Origin: Sorghum bicolor
Taxonomy: Eukaryota > Streptophyta > Magnoliopsida > Poales > Poaceae
Reading direction: 5' to 3'
NCBI RefSeq assembly: GCF_000003195.3
Contig: NC_012878.2
Span: 42,201,248 to 42,265,247, forward strand
Length of the DNA stretch: 64,000 bases
In this document: positions 1 through 10,998 of the stretch, piece after piece
How positions within the stretch are numbered: the stretch's first letter is position 1
Layout of the letters: every line of letters begins with the position of its first letter
The notes under the pieces: generated by a model
Database searches by the model: none
The model's input: only the letters and a program-made list of their open reading frames with translations
Told to the model about the DNA's origin: nothing
Made by a program: the position numbers and the translations under genes

Positions 1-353
1 TTTTTAGAGCCCAATAAAGAATTAGAAGAAATAGACGTAGTCCATTTTTACCTTCCCATGGAGAATTAGAGCCCGACCTTTTTAGTCTAATATTTTCGGG
101 TCATATATATATTTTTCTAAATAGTTTTGCATCTAATAACGCGCTCGAGAAAGTGGGCCCACAGAGGGGCCAGAGAGAGGGCGGGCGCCCAGGTCAGGTG
201 GGCGGGTGCCCAGCTCCTGTTCCCCCTTGGTCCAGACTTTCTCTGTTATGGAAAATGCACTTAAGGAAATCCGAATAATCCCTCAGATGGAGAGTTTCGC
301 AAGCACATCGACGGGAGCAACCCGAACAACCCATAGAGGTGCTTTTTGACCCC

Positions 354-359
354 TATAAA
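354..359 (+). promoter_or_regulatory. Putative TATA box of the extra retroelement ORF
   Basis: TATAAA lies 94 bp upstream of the ATG at 448, in a context like a plant core promoter: GC-rich upstream DNA, then a pyrimidine-rich leader. It suggests the ORF may have its own promoter separate from the LTR. No transcript evidence is available. Confidence 0.4.
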
Positions 360-498
360 CAGACCCCTGACCTCAGTTTTCAAACACCAAGCCACCAAGC
401 CTTCTCTTCTTCTTCAATTAGAGCTTGATTAGTTCCTTGCTGCTCCAATGGCCGAGAAGTACCACGATGATTGAGAAGTCGTCCCCTTCAACCTCAAC

Positions 499-1077
499 AT
501 GGTGCCTGTGGAAGACCCCGATGCCCGTGCTTTCGTCCCGGCCAACATAGAGCGACAGCTAGAAGCCATGCCATTATGCCAACGTAGCTCCGCCCAATCC
601 TATCATGCTCAACCAGTTCTCACCGCACCGCCACAACCCCTACTCCTCAAGGGATCATCATCTAAGACGAAGACCACCATCAAGGTGCCAACCGGCACAA
701 GGATCCTTCCACCTAGACCCAATGAGAGAGTCGTTGGAGTCAAGACCAACCGGAGCGGTGAGATCAGCAGCGTACGCTACACTACGGAGGAGGAAAGGCC
801 TTACTTCGAAGGGATTAGAGCAGCCAAAGTCCGTTTCATCCCTCCAAAGGCAGCCCCGAAGCACGCTCTCAATGCTTTTGAGACACCTCCTAAGCGTCGC
901 AAGACTATAGTCGATATTGATGAGGACGTTCGCAGACTAGACAGAGTTATCATAGACCTCCAGTCCTCGATTAATTCCCTCACTAGGCAGCTCCCTAACC
1001 ACAACACCATCATACTAGGCCTTAGGCATGATCTTGCCAGTGCCAACAAGAAGATCAAAGAATTAGAGCGCCGCTAA
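499..1077 (+). CDS. Extra ORF of unknown function in the retroelement 3' region
   Basis: A 192-residue open frame that I do not recognise. It starts at an in-frame ATG at 499. An upstream ATG at 448 is in the same frame but is cut by TGA at 472-474, so the original start may have been at 448 with one CGA-to-TGA change. The protein is basic, with a Lys/Pro-rich middle (about residues 50-130) and a C-terminal heptad-like segment (about residues 140-190) likely to form a coiled coil. It sits between the lost pol region and the 3' LTR, where Tat-lineage plant elements often keep additional ORFs. No catalytic motif is visible. It could be a structural or regulatory accessory protein, or a decayed remnant. 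Confidence 0.5.
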   Translation: MVPVEDPDARAFVPANIERQLEAMPLCQRSSAQSYHAQPVLTAPPQPLLLKGSSSKTKTTIKVPTGTRILPPRPNERVVGVKTNRSGEISSVRYTTEEERPYFEGIRAAKVRFIPPKAAPKHALNAFETPPKRRKTIVDIDEDVRRLDRVIIDLQSSINSLTRQLPNHNTIILGLRHDLASANKKIKELERR

Positions 1078-2372
1078 GTTATCTAGATTAGATCTTGAGG
1101 CAATGCATCTTAGTCATCTATCTTTAAATTCGGTTTAGGTTTACTATTATCATCAGTTTACTACTATCGTCAGTTTGCTACTAGTTATTTGTAATAAATG
1201 CCTCAAGATTAATAAAGAGTATTACTATTATTATGTCTCGTGTGTCTCTACTTTATTTTTGTGCAAGAAAGCAGAAAACAAGTATGGGGGAGATCCCTCG
1301 ACATGCCAAACACACTCCGACTACACCACTCCACGATTCCGGTACACACTCTGCACACTTTACTCTATACATACACATATCTTGGATTATGCAGAATACT
1401 ATTTCTGATATGACAAATTAAAAAGATTAAAATATTTCTAATCATGATTAATCTCAATCTGTGATATTTCCTGAAAACTTGCAATTATTATAAAATCATT
1501 TTAAAACCCTGTGTTACTTAAGACAGTGTGAAATGTGAGATGGTAGAGTTTCTTATTCTTGATATCATTGTTGCTTGGAGAATTTATTTCAAAATCTTTA
1601 AAATTCTAGCTACCATCCTCAGTGTTTTATATGCCTGATAAAAACTGAAAATATTAATTATGATTATAAAAGCTATCTACTCTGTATTGAGTTTGTTCAA
1701 AATGAGTTAGACCCTTGTTGAGAGATTTATCATGCTCCTAAGATCAAGACATTTATTCAGAAAGATTCACTCTTCCGAAGTATTATTGCATTAGAGGCAC
1801 GGGCTATGCAAAAATAAAGATATTTCGAGGAAATAAAAAGGAGCAAGTGCTCGACAACCTCGCAGGAAAAATGGACAAGTGTCCGGCAGTAGAATTAGGG
1901 ATACCTCTGTATCCACTTAAAAAAATGATAGCCCATGGTCCCTCTAATAAGCAATATGCCAGCAAGAGTTGACAAAGTTTTTAATTTCAAAAGCCTTTGA
2001 TCTAAGAGTATGATATTCCCCTCCTCGGATCCCGTTTTGATTAGGCAATAAATGCAAAGTAAGTATGCTTAAGAATTTTTGCAAATTAAAACAACCTCAG
2101 TGAGATATATAAAAGATAATGAGTGATCTGAGAGAACCTATGAGGATAAAAAAAGGGTATGCTAGCTTTCTTTCAAAATTATACAAAAACTCCAAGTGAC
2201 AGGGTTGAGAAGAAAGGATCTTTACTCTTAATCATATACTTCCCTGACTACAGTACACAGTGGATTTTAATACCCTGTAAATATAAAGAATGTTTTAGAA
2301 TGTTTTACTCCAAGTATTGTTCTTAACCATCCTTTTCTCGAGGACGAGTAAAAGCCTAAGTATGGGGGTATT

Positions 2373-3604
2373 TGTTGACGGTTCTTAAGTATCAATTTTA
2401 ATTATCAAATAAATAAGAGAAATGACCAATATGCAACCAACACCTAGAATTAGGGTTTGATCTGACAGAATTCCACGAGTTTTGTTGTTTATCTGGTTCT
2501 GCAGGGGGTTATCAGGAAATAAGGAAGAAAGGCCCACATGTCGGGATTACATAGAGATATCAACGCACCGCGCGATTTTCTACCATCTAGAAGACTCTAG
2601 AAGCCACAGGAAGAAAGCAGAGGCCAAAAGGGGCCAGGCCCAGGGCGCCCGCCCTGAGGACCTGGGCGCCCGCCCCCTCCTGTACTCCGTTCGGGACTCT
2701 CTTCGCACACGATGTTCCACCGACCTATTGGATCAAGAATAACGTAGTACCACCTCGCCTACCGACCCAAAAACGCATAGAGGAGGAGGACTATATAAGG
2801 AGACCCCCCTGGCCCCTGGAGAAGACAAGAAATTATCATAGAGATTGAGGGGTGCCCTCGAAGGAAAACCTCTTCTCTAATTAATATTTCTTTTTAGGCT
2901 TAGCAACCAATGTAAAGTAGAAATAGATCTTCTAGTTTCTACTAGATTGAGAGAGATAGAGTGGAGGTGTAGATTGGAGGAAGCCCGGCCTGTCGGTGTC
3001 TACTCCAAGCTTGTACCTGCGGGATCAAGTTCTCCTAACCCGAAGCTTGCTCCTAGGATTCTTCAGTATTTCGACTTCTAAATTCTAGTAAGTTCTTGTT
3101 TTATTGTTCTTATGGTTTATGAGTTTGCTTTAATCTCTTCGCGTAGAGTTTAGAGTAATCATTGCTGGCATAAACGTGGTGTTTAGGCTGGGGTACTCAT
3201 AGATATTCCCTGACTAGCTAGACCGTGGTAGTAGTGAGGAACGTGACAATTCCGAGTTACCTTTGCAGACCATGTCTCATTAGCATGAAGGATAGAGTTT
3301 ATAGGTGCGGGTTGAACATCCTTTGTGGTGTCTAGATTCCGTTAGCCTCCCCAATAGAACAATAGATCATCCTTACCAAGGTTAGAAGGAGACTACGGTT
3401 GCAGTCTTCTCTATTTATCACTCACATCGAGAGACATTCTTTGTTGCCTAAAGGGTTAGTAGTAATAGACCGGTTAGTCAGATGCACTCTTTCTCCTAGT
3501 GGTAAAAAATAAATACGATACTCTAGATAACCTCCCGGGTGAAGTGCTCACCGATATCCGTGCGCTTGCGGATCAATTCCTTATTGCGTTCCCAAATATC
3601 AACA
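2373..3604 (+). repeat. LTR of TGTTGACG...CAACA family (3' LTR)
   Basis: It begins TGTTGACG and ends ATATCAACA, giving TG...CA ends with short terminal inverted repeats. It is preceded by a polypurine tract, which marks it as a 3' LTR. It contains a GC-rich block (about 2630-2690), a TATA-like TATATAAGG (about 2793) and blocks shared with the other family copies at 4672-6320 and 12935-14110, for example the words before the end around 3560-3575. After 3604 the sequence switches to an unrelated internal region. The matching upstream flank is outside the window, so the TSD cannot be checked. Confidence 0.75.
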
Positions 3605-4666
3605 ACGGTGGAGGTGATCCTCCCCGTCACCTATCAGCTGCAGAGAAGGGCAAAGCCAAGAAGCTGGCTACCAAGAAGAGGAAGGCAAGTGATAGAGAGG
3701 CCGAGGTAGCCGAGGTAGTGGCAGCAGCAGCTGAGGCAACAGAGAGGGGTGGTTGCTCAGGTACACTGAGGATTGGGTCAGATCTCACACCAGCTCAGAG
3801 GCGTGCAGTGCTTCAGGTCGAGCAGCGACACGGGACCCTTCCTGGCACCATCATGCTAGGGGGTCAGCAAGTTTGGATTGATGTCACTGAGTCCGCACAG
3901 GAGGAGCCAGAGATAGAGACAGAGGCCCAGGCAGAGAGCCCGATAGAGGTTCAGCAGGAGGAGCAGCCCCTTCGGAGGTCAACCCGCACTCGTACCCAGG
4001 CCACCTCTAGGACTGGTACACAGGGCTAGTCCACCTCGTCTGCTCGCTCCACCCCAGCACGTGGCACTCCAGCTCCATGTCCAGCACCTGCCAAGATACA
4101 TAAGGACTATACCCAGGCCCCTACACATGAGATCCACGAGTTGAGGTTTGCTCCTTTTCCCACCTAGTTTCCAGCAGCCCGGGATCAGATGGCTCATGCC
4201 AGATTCTACACAGTGGTTCAGGAGGACATGTACCAGGCATTTGTTCATGCTGAGACTCAGTTCAGGGAGCATAGAGTGCTAGACCTTGAGGTGCTAGGGA
4301 ACATGGTAGGCGTGGATATCAGACAGTACTTGACTTACCTACCAGGTCTCCTAGGTCTGCTTGCTTTGCCAGGCACCTACGTCGAGGAGTGGGTCAGGGA
4401 GTTCTTTGCTTCAGTTTGGATCGCTCCTGACCACAGCTACATTCACTATGCACTAGCAGGGATGGACTACAGGGTGACAGCTCAGAGGGCCAGAGAGGTT
4501 CTTGGACTGACTACTTATGCCACCAGGATTCATCAGTTGTGCTATGGAAACTTTGAGTCCCCTCGACGACCACATGGCGGTGCACTTCCCCTGTTGACTT
4601 TGTTGCCCCATGTTTTCATCAGCCTTTTGGTGAGGGCTCCAGCAGGACAGTGGGTGATCTCACATG

Positions 4667-4671
4667 CCTAG
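4667..4671. repeat. Left target-site duplication CCTAG
   Basis: CCTAG directly precedes the LTR start at 4672 and is repeated at 6321-6325 directly after its end. This is a perfect 5-bp duplication, as expected for LTR-retroelement integration. Confidence 0.9.
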
Positions 4672-6320
4672 TGTTGACGGTCCTTAAGTATCAAATTTAA
4701 TAATCAAATAAACAAAGAAAAGGATCTAAATGAAATCAACATCTAGACTTAGGGTTTTATCTGACAGAATTCCATGAGTTTTGGTGTTTGTCTATTTCTG
4801 TAGGGGGTTATCAAGAAATACGGAAGAAAGGCCCACACGTCGGGATTACATAGAGATATTAACGTGCTGCGCAATTATCTTACATCTAGAAGACTCCAGA
4901 AGCCACGAGACCGAAGCGGAGACGAAACGGGGCCAGAGGCAGGGCGCCCGCCCTGTTTCCCTGGGCGCCCGCCCCCTCCCTGAGTCCAATCAGGACTCTG
5001 CTTCGTGGGAGATCTCCACCGACCTAAAGGATGAATCTAAACCATACAATCTATGTCGGTTTGATCCAACGGCCCATATTCACTTGAAGGGACTATAAAA
5101 CCAGACCCCCTGGCCCCTAGAGGAGAGAGCCTGTCAACCCTAATTCATTATTCTCAAGGGAGAACAAGCCTCTAATCAAGATTAGAGCCACCACATCAAT
5201 TAGATATCTAGATTAGCATAGCTACATAGGATTAGAACTAGAAGGAGTCAATCTTCGATTGGTTTCCGGATCTGTCAAGAGGATTCTTGGTAATTCTCTA
5301 ATTGTGCTTCTAATTGTTTTCTAATTATCTTTGTTCTTCAATATTATGAATATGACTTTGTTCTACTTCAATATATTGCTTATGACTTTGCTCTACTTGT
5401 TTATATTCAAGATTATATTGTTCTTAGTTTATCATAGTTATGTACTTGGCTTAGTTAGATTGGATCTATATACATGCTTAGGATCGTATAGCGTTTATAC
5501 ATCGGATCCATGGGTAAATGATAGATATTGTGTAGGCGTGGTGCTTATACCGTATTTATCTGCGATTGTACCCAATATGCCAGATTGTGGGGTAGTTCGT
5601 CATAGTGACAGCTTCATTGATTCTTATATAGTCCCCCTCTCGTGTATTGGGCTGGCAGAGCAACATTATTACAGGGGAGTGATTGCTATGTTTCTCATTT
5701 ACCTTGCTAATATCACTATGCATGGGCGTAGTCTTGTCTCACAATGATTGCTAAGTATGCTTGCACTAACTATAATAATGCTAGACTATATAGTTAAGAA
5801 TAACTTAGGGAATATTCTTGTAGTTTGTTCTAATTCCATGCTAATGACTTTCTAGAGTATCTAATTGAGGTGCTTATCATATTTACATGTGGCTGATCAG
5901 ATTAATTATCCTTGTCACTATTCATTACTTCATATATCTTTTATGTGACACTTATCCCTGTATGAAAGAGTTAGATAACTGTTCTCAATTATACTTGCAA
6001 TGATAGATACTCAATCTCATATTCTATTCTGTAATCAATATTGATGATTGCTAATCCCTTCCCAGTGGTAAAAATATAAATAACGATACCTCGAATACTT
6101 CTCGGTTAAAATGCTACATCGGTATTAATCTGTGCGCTTGCAGATCTCATTCATTATTTATTTAGAAGAGCAATTGCATATTTCAATACCGCGTCTCTCA
6201 TGTCATGCTGGGGATGACAACTTGGCTTAAGTGGTATGAGGGATAGGTTTGGCATTTTTGGCACCGTTACTAGAATTAGGAATTGTCTACTTTTGGTAGT
6301 GATGTTAAGAATACCCAACA
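4672..6320 (+). mobile_element. Solo-LTR-like insertion, TSD CCTAG
   Basis: It starts TGTTGACGG, ends ATACCCAACA and is flanked by perfect CCTAG copies. It belongs to the same family as the LTRs at 2373 and 12935. A TATA-like CTATAAAACC (about 5092) precedes a leader. No coding capacity is seen; open frames within 5331-5747 are AT-rich LTR sequence. About 60 bp before its right end is a primer-site-like word, TTGGCACCGTTACT (about 6259), similar to the true tRNA-Asp site at 14119. It may therefore be a near-complete internal deletion that kept a scrap next to the 5' LTR, rather than a clean solo LTR. Confidence 0.85.
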
Positions 6321-8221
6321 CCTAGCTAGGATCCTCGACTTCGTAATGAGGAAGACACTTCTCCCCAGGCTAGGCTACAGAGATGGTTTCACTAGGATTC
6401 AGCAGTGGCTCATAGCTCACCTGATCACTTAGAGGTCCATTGACTTGTGGGACCTGATAGTGTCAGAGATAGAGGACACAGTTGGAGAGGGCTTCAGGGG
6501 TCGCCATCACCTGTCGTATGCACACTGGATCACTTTGCTTATTCTACATGCTAGGCCTCAGCCTCTTCTAGCTCACCTTCAGAGAGAGCTGACAGACGCT
6601 GACATGGTGTTTCCACACTACCACCCCCAACAGATACTGAGAGCGCACCATGATCTTCGAGCTCCACCTCCTCCTCTAGCACCACGTGGCCAGGTGCCAC
6701 CCCCTACACCTTGGGCTACCCACAGTTCAGGGGCAGTCCCAAAGATAGAAGAGGAGCAGGACATAGCTATTGGGGCAGTAGCAGATGCTGAAGCCGAGGA
6801 GGAGTTTGAGTTTGCTTCAAATAGCTCAGACGATGATTATCGTCTCCCTATTCTAGATCTTCCTCCGAGACAACACGACCACGAGGCACGAGGGTCTTCC
6901 AGTGCCACAGATCTAGCTCTGCTTGCTATACTAGAGGGGATGAGGGCTGATCAGCGGAGGGCAGCTGAGGAGCAGGCTAGGAGGGATAGAGACGAGGCTG
7001 CCATCAATGTAGCCATGCAGGCCAGGAAGGACGAGCTTTAGAGACAGCTCCTGACCTTCTAGGAGCAGCAGCTGGCTTTCCAGGCCCAGCAGTCTGCCAT
7101 GATGGCCGCTCTTATAGCCGCATCAGGGATCTAGCTACCACAGATACAGCTTCCAGGCACCATTTTGGTCAGGCCCCCGACTCCAGTATCACAGCCGAGC
7201 CAGTTTCAGAGTCAGTCTCAGCCACCGCTCTAGCTACCTGCTCAGAGTCAGCCGTTTTTGACTCCACAGCACCAGGTTTCTCAGGGTGCTATTTCCTCTA
7301 GCTTTGAGCAGGTGCCTCAATTTACCCCTCTGCGCTCAGGCTTCACACTACAGTCAGCTACAGCTTCATAGCTGGTGTTGGATTCGTCGACAGGGCAGCA
7401 TATCTCCTTCTCTTACAGTACTCTGACTGGTGACCCGGATGCCTTCTCTACTACAGGCTCCTGCAGCTTTTACGCTCCCAGTCACCACTACCAAGCGCCT
7501 ATCCTCATTAGTGGCCTCGTCCGAGCAGCTAGCACCATCTTCTACAGTGCCAGAGACGTCGGCTACAACTACAGAGTCTGTGTCAGCTTCTTCAGCAGGA
7601 CTTGAGCCACTAGCCCAGCCAGTGACAGCTCCAGAGCCCTCAGAGCAAACCCGGACAGCTTCTCCAGCTCGTGCAGCATCAAAGGGTCACTCTACCTCTT
7701 CCGAGTCTACAGCCGATGGATCAGATGATGCATCTCAGTTCGAGGTCGTGCCACGAGACTCCATTGCTGCACCTCCACCTCCTTTGTCTTAGGTTTTTGG
7801 CGCTTGATGCCAAAGGGGGAGAGGGTTTTAGAGTATGACAGAGTTAGGGGGAGCTAGAGCTACAGAGAGGGCTCTGATTATTTTGTGTGCTACTTCTTCT
7901 CCATGCATCATATTTACTTTTATGCATTTGTGTGAGATACGTTTATGGTTGTGAGACATGACATTATCCTTTATTGTGATATCTTTATGTCATGTGGTTG
8001 GCTCATATTCCTTTGCTTCCACGTTTTTACTCCGATGTCTTTTGAGCCATATGCTTTTATATCCTGTTGTATTCATCTCACATATTTGATGCAGGATGGT
8101 AGACTTGGTTGATATAAGCATGCCTAATCCTTTTGTGCTTTTATTCTCTCATGCTTATAGAAACCAAGTCATTTGAAAACCTCATTTCTTTCGTACTCGA
8201 GGTCATTGTCATCAATCACCA

Positions 8222-8234
8222 AATAGGGGGAGAT
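8222..8234 (+). promoter_or_regulatory. Polypurine tract before the 3' LTR
   Basis: A purine run containing AGGGGGAGA lies immediately upstream of the LTR that begins TGAAAG at 8235. This is where plus-strand synthesis is primed in LTR elements, and it identifies the following LTR as the 3' LTR of a plus-oriented element. Confidence 0.75.
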
Positions 8235-9756
8235 TGAAAGAGTATCTAGGCCCCTAATGAGTTTCGGTGATTAATGACAATGTTGATTATTGTGACTAAC
8301 GTATGTTTTGCAAAGGCAAAGTCATTAGTGTTAGGTCATGGTAATAGGTACTCGATGAACAGGGACGTACATGCCTACTTAATAGTGGAAATTGTTTCGG
8401 TTTTTAAAGGATGGATGGACATCGTCAAGACTAGACTAGGTCTAAGTGCCATATGGTGAAGAAGGGCACTTAGAGTAGTTTAGGACTTTGTTTTCTTTTG
8501 ACAGTACTATTAAGAGGGGCTTTGATCTAGTAGCTTGACTTAGGCAAGGCTTTAGGTTTAGGTGTGGTGCACACTTGGTAAACCTAGCACTAGGCAGCTC
8601 AGAGATAGTCCTTAGATCGAGAGGAACAAACTTCATTTTGGAAAGGTCGCGTTTCGACGAAGTTTGGGTGCCTGGCACCGGACGCTCTGTGAGTGCGTCC
8701 GATGAGGTCGTTTTGAGTGAGAGTGCCTGAGTCCCAAGGGTTAGGCACCGGACACACCGGGTAGCGTCCGATCCTAAACCCAGGGAGGTCCAAAGGGTGA
8801 CCCAGGCACCGGACGCTAGCACCAGTCTCACCGGGTAGCGTCCGGTCCTAAACTCAGGGAGGATGTAAAGTTCATCCTCACACCGGACGGTATCACCGGA
8901 CGCTGGGAAGTAGCGTCCAGTGCTCTATCAGAGAGAGTATAGTTAGCCATTATGAGGTCACCGGACGCTCGATGCAGTGCGTCCGGTGCAACATAACTAG
9001 CGTCTGGCGACCCCGTTTTCACTGTAATATAGTTGGCCAACCCTTGGACTTGATGGGGTGTATTTATACTCCACCTCGTCCATGGGAGGTCTCTTGCCCA
9101 TTTGATCAGTTGAGAATCACCTTGTGGTGCAAGAGAGAAGCAAGAGCCTAGAGAGGATTAAGATTTGAGAGATTTCTTGTGATAATCCTTCTCTAGTTGA
9201 ATTCCAAGAGTCAAGTGTGCATCCACCACTCTCTAGTGCATTGTTTGGGTCAAGTGAGAGTTCTTTGCTTGTTAATCTTGGTGATCGCCATCACCTAGAC
9301 GGTTTGGTGGTGATTGGAGGCACGAAGACCGCCCGGAGTTCTTGTGGGTGGCTCATGTCAAGCTTGTGAGCGGTTTTAGGTGATTCACCGTGACAAAGTG
9401 TCGAAGAATCAGCCCGTAGAGAGCACTTGGTCCTTGCGCGGACCAAGGGGGAGCAAGACCCTTGCGTGGGTGCTCCAACGAGGACTAGTGGAGAGTGGTG
9501 ACTCTTCGATACCTCGGCAAAACATCGCCGAGCATTTTCTTGCCCTCCTCCTTTACTTTCTAGCATTTACTTTGAGCTTTTACATTCTTAGAAATTGCCA
9601 TGCTAGAATAGGATTGGAACTAGGTTGCAAAACTTTTATCCGGTAGCTCTCTAGCCACACTAGGCACAAGGGGTTGAATTGGAGCTTATAGGGTGCTTAA
9701 ATTTTTAGAGAAGCCCAATTCACCCCCCCCCCTCTTAGGCATCTTTGATCCTTTCA
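8235..9756 (+). repeat. 3' LTR (TGAAAG...CTTTCA) with CCGGACGC palindromic units
   Basis: The ends TGAAAG and CTTTCA are inverted repeats of each other. Between about 8680 and 9005 the LTR holds several copies of CACCGGACGC and its complement GCGTCCGGTG, arranged as inverted pairs with short spacers. The same words recur in the LTR at 10999-12934 (about 11925-12305), so the two LTRs are related in structure. The right end abuts a minus-strand gag remnant, with no internal region of its own on that side. Confidence 0.75.
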
Positions 9757-10938
9757 CACTCTCATCATATTGTACCTTGTGGCCCTTGGCCATAAAGTAT
9801 GAAGGAGTGTCGAAGAGTGATGGCTTGTTGATAGCAATGCTTGCAAGCGCCTTGTTCATGGATGCCTTGTCATCATCACTAGAATCATCATCCGAAGAAG
9901 CATCACTATCCCATGTCACAACATAGGATCCACCCTTCTTCTTCTTCTTGAAGACCATCTTCTCTTTCTTTTCTTTCTTCTCCTTCTTGTTCTTCTTGTC
10001 ATGCTCATCATTGTCACTATTGTAAGGACAATCCGCCACAATATGGTCGGGGCTCTTGCACTTGTAGCATAGCCTCACATGCTCCTTGTTCTTAAAGTGA
10101 TCTCTTCTCTTTCTTGTGTGATAGCCCTTCTTCTTCATCATCTTGCCAAACTTGTGGACAAAGAGTGCTAGTGCTTCATCATCACTATCATCATTGGAGC
10201 ACTCCTCATCACTTGATTCTTCCTTCTTGGCCTTGCCCTTGTTTTTGCTCTTGGATGAAGAGCTAGCTTTGAATGCTACCCTCTTCTTCTTCTTGTCATC
10301 ATCATCCTTCTTCATGACTTCATCATCATCATTGTCATTGTATTGATCTTCGGTCATGACATCTCCAAGTACCTCATTGGGAGATACACCCGTCAATCCT
10401 CCTCTAAATATGATGGTTCTCAATGTCTTGAACCTTTTGGGCAAGCACATCAAGAACTTGTGAATGAAGTCCTCATCCTTCACTTTTTCACCAAGGCCCT
10501 TGAGATCATTGATGATGACTTGGAGCCTATAGAACATCTCTGGGATTGACTCATCATCCTTCATCTTGAAGTTGGATAGCTTGTCCTTGAGCATGTTCAA
10601 CTTGGCACTTTTTACCGTTGTAGTGCCCTCATATGTTTCTTCAAGCCTTGTCCACACTTCACTAGCCTTCTCAAGATCTTTGACTTGCTCAAACACCTTT
10701 GAATCAATGCCATTGTATATAGTGTTGAGAGCCATAGTATTGCATTGCTTGTTGCTCTCTCATTGTTGGTGGGGTTAGCCAGATCAAGAATCACAAAGTC
10801 ATTTTCGGTGACTTCCCACACACTATCATTTATTGATCCAAGATACATTTTCATCTTTCTCTTCCAATAGTCAAAAGAACATGTGCCATCAAAGAACGAT
10901 GGTTTGCCCCCAACATGGTTGAACACTATTTGAGCCAT
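9757..10938 (-). pseudogene. Copia-type gag, frameshifted and 3'-truncated
   Basis: On the minus strand the reading starts at ATG 10938 (MAQIVFNHVGG...). It runs through an N-terminal DUF4219-like segment with FDGTCSFDYWKRKM, then a UBN2-type capsid region (for example LEETYEGTTTVKSAKLNML). After a Lys/Asp-rich stretch it reaches a CCHC zinc knuckle, CYKCKSPDHIVADC (about 10025-10066). The first part and the main part are in different frames, with the shift near 10700-10740. The 3' end is cut at 9756, where the frame runs into the opposite-strand LTR and ends at 9686, so the last 24 or so residues are not gag. Protease, integrase and RT are absent. In a working element this protein would form the particle and bind RNA. 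Confidence 0.8.
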
Positions 10939-10983
10939 AATTTGAGCACCGAGGTTGTTAAGCCTTCACAAAACTGTGACCAC

Positions 10984-10996
10984 GGTTCTGATACCA
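10984..10996 (-). promoter_or_regulatory. Primer-binding site, initiator tRNA-Met type
   Basis: On the minus strand the word TGGTATCAGAACC starts two bases inside the end of the LTR at 10999. This is close to the standard plant Copia site TGGTATCAGAGC, complementary to the 3' end of initiator tRNA-Met. It fixes the LTR at 10999-12934 as the 5' LTR of a minus-strand element. Confidence 0.85.
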
Positions 10997-10998
10997 CT

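Larger units (their letters stand above)
1..2372 (+). mobile_element. 3' internal part of a Ty3-type LTR retroelement
   Basis: This is the sequence upstream of the LTR that starts at 2373. It ends in a purine-rich tract (around 2358-2370) directly before that LTR, so it is read as the 3' internal region of one element whose 5' part lies outside the window. No gag, RT or integrase motifs are seen here. It holds one extra ORF (499-1077) and long AT-rich non-coding stretches. A second purine-rich tract (around 1281-1292) resembles the first and may be a duplicated polypurine tract. Positions 150-210 carry GC-rich words resembling, in inverted orientation, the GC-rich words inside the LTRs at 2630-2690 and 4935-4980. 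The clade (Tat-like) is inference from the tRNA-Asp primer site of a related copy at 14119. Confidence 0.6.
3605..7795 (+). pseudogene. Broken retroelement gene (plant-transposon-type domain, Gln-rich C-terminus)
   Basis: One reading frame can be followed from the basic, Lys-rich start (3605-3720) through an acidic hinge, a conserved middle (about 4189-4560 and 6330-6640, with the short motif WDLIVSEIEDT) and a Gln-rich tail (7040-7370). The middle resembles proteins annotated as 'putative plant transposon protein' in grasses; this is from memory and moderate in certainty. In-frame TAG codons lie at 4027, 4165, 6430, 7039, 7060, 7132, 7231 and 7369. Frameshifts occur near 4560-4580 and between 7380 and 7430. 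An LTR unit interrupts it at 4672-6320. The last part (7430-7795) continues in another frame. It cannot encode a full protein now. Its original role was probably gag-like, which is inference. Confidence 0.6.
3605..9756 (+). mobile_element. Non-autonomous LTR retroelement, 5' end missing
   Basis: It comprises a broken gene (3605-7795), a G-rich 3' leader including a sequence of the type 'ccaaagggggaga' (about 7810), a polypurine tract (8222-8234) and an LTR (8235-9756). The element is cut by a younger LTR unit at 4672-6320 and was itself entered by the 1-3604 element. No RT or integrase is present, so it would depend on enzymes of a relative. The layout and the LTR (TGAAAG...CTTTCA) resemble Copia/Maximus-type grass elements; that clade call is inference. 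Confidence 0.65.

Noticed and set aside
5331..5747. 138-codon hydrophobic frame
   Set aside because: AT-rich LTR sequence; the homologous LTRs at 2373 and 12935 lack the frame.
8675..9005. CRISPR-like repeat array
   Set aside because: Short inverted words with irregular spacing in a plant LTR; no constant-length repeats and spacers.
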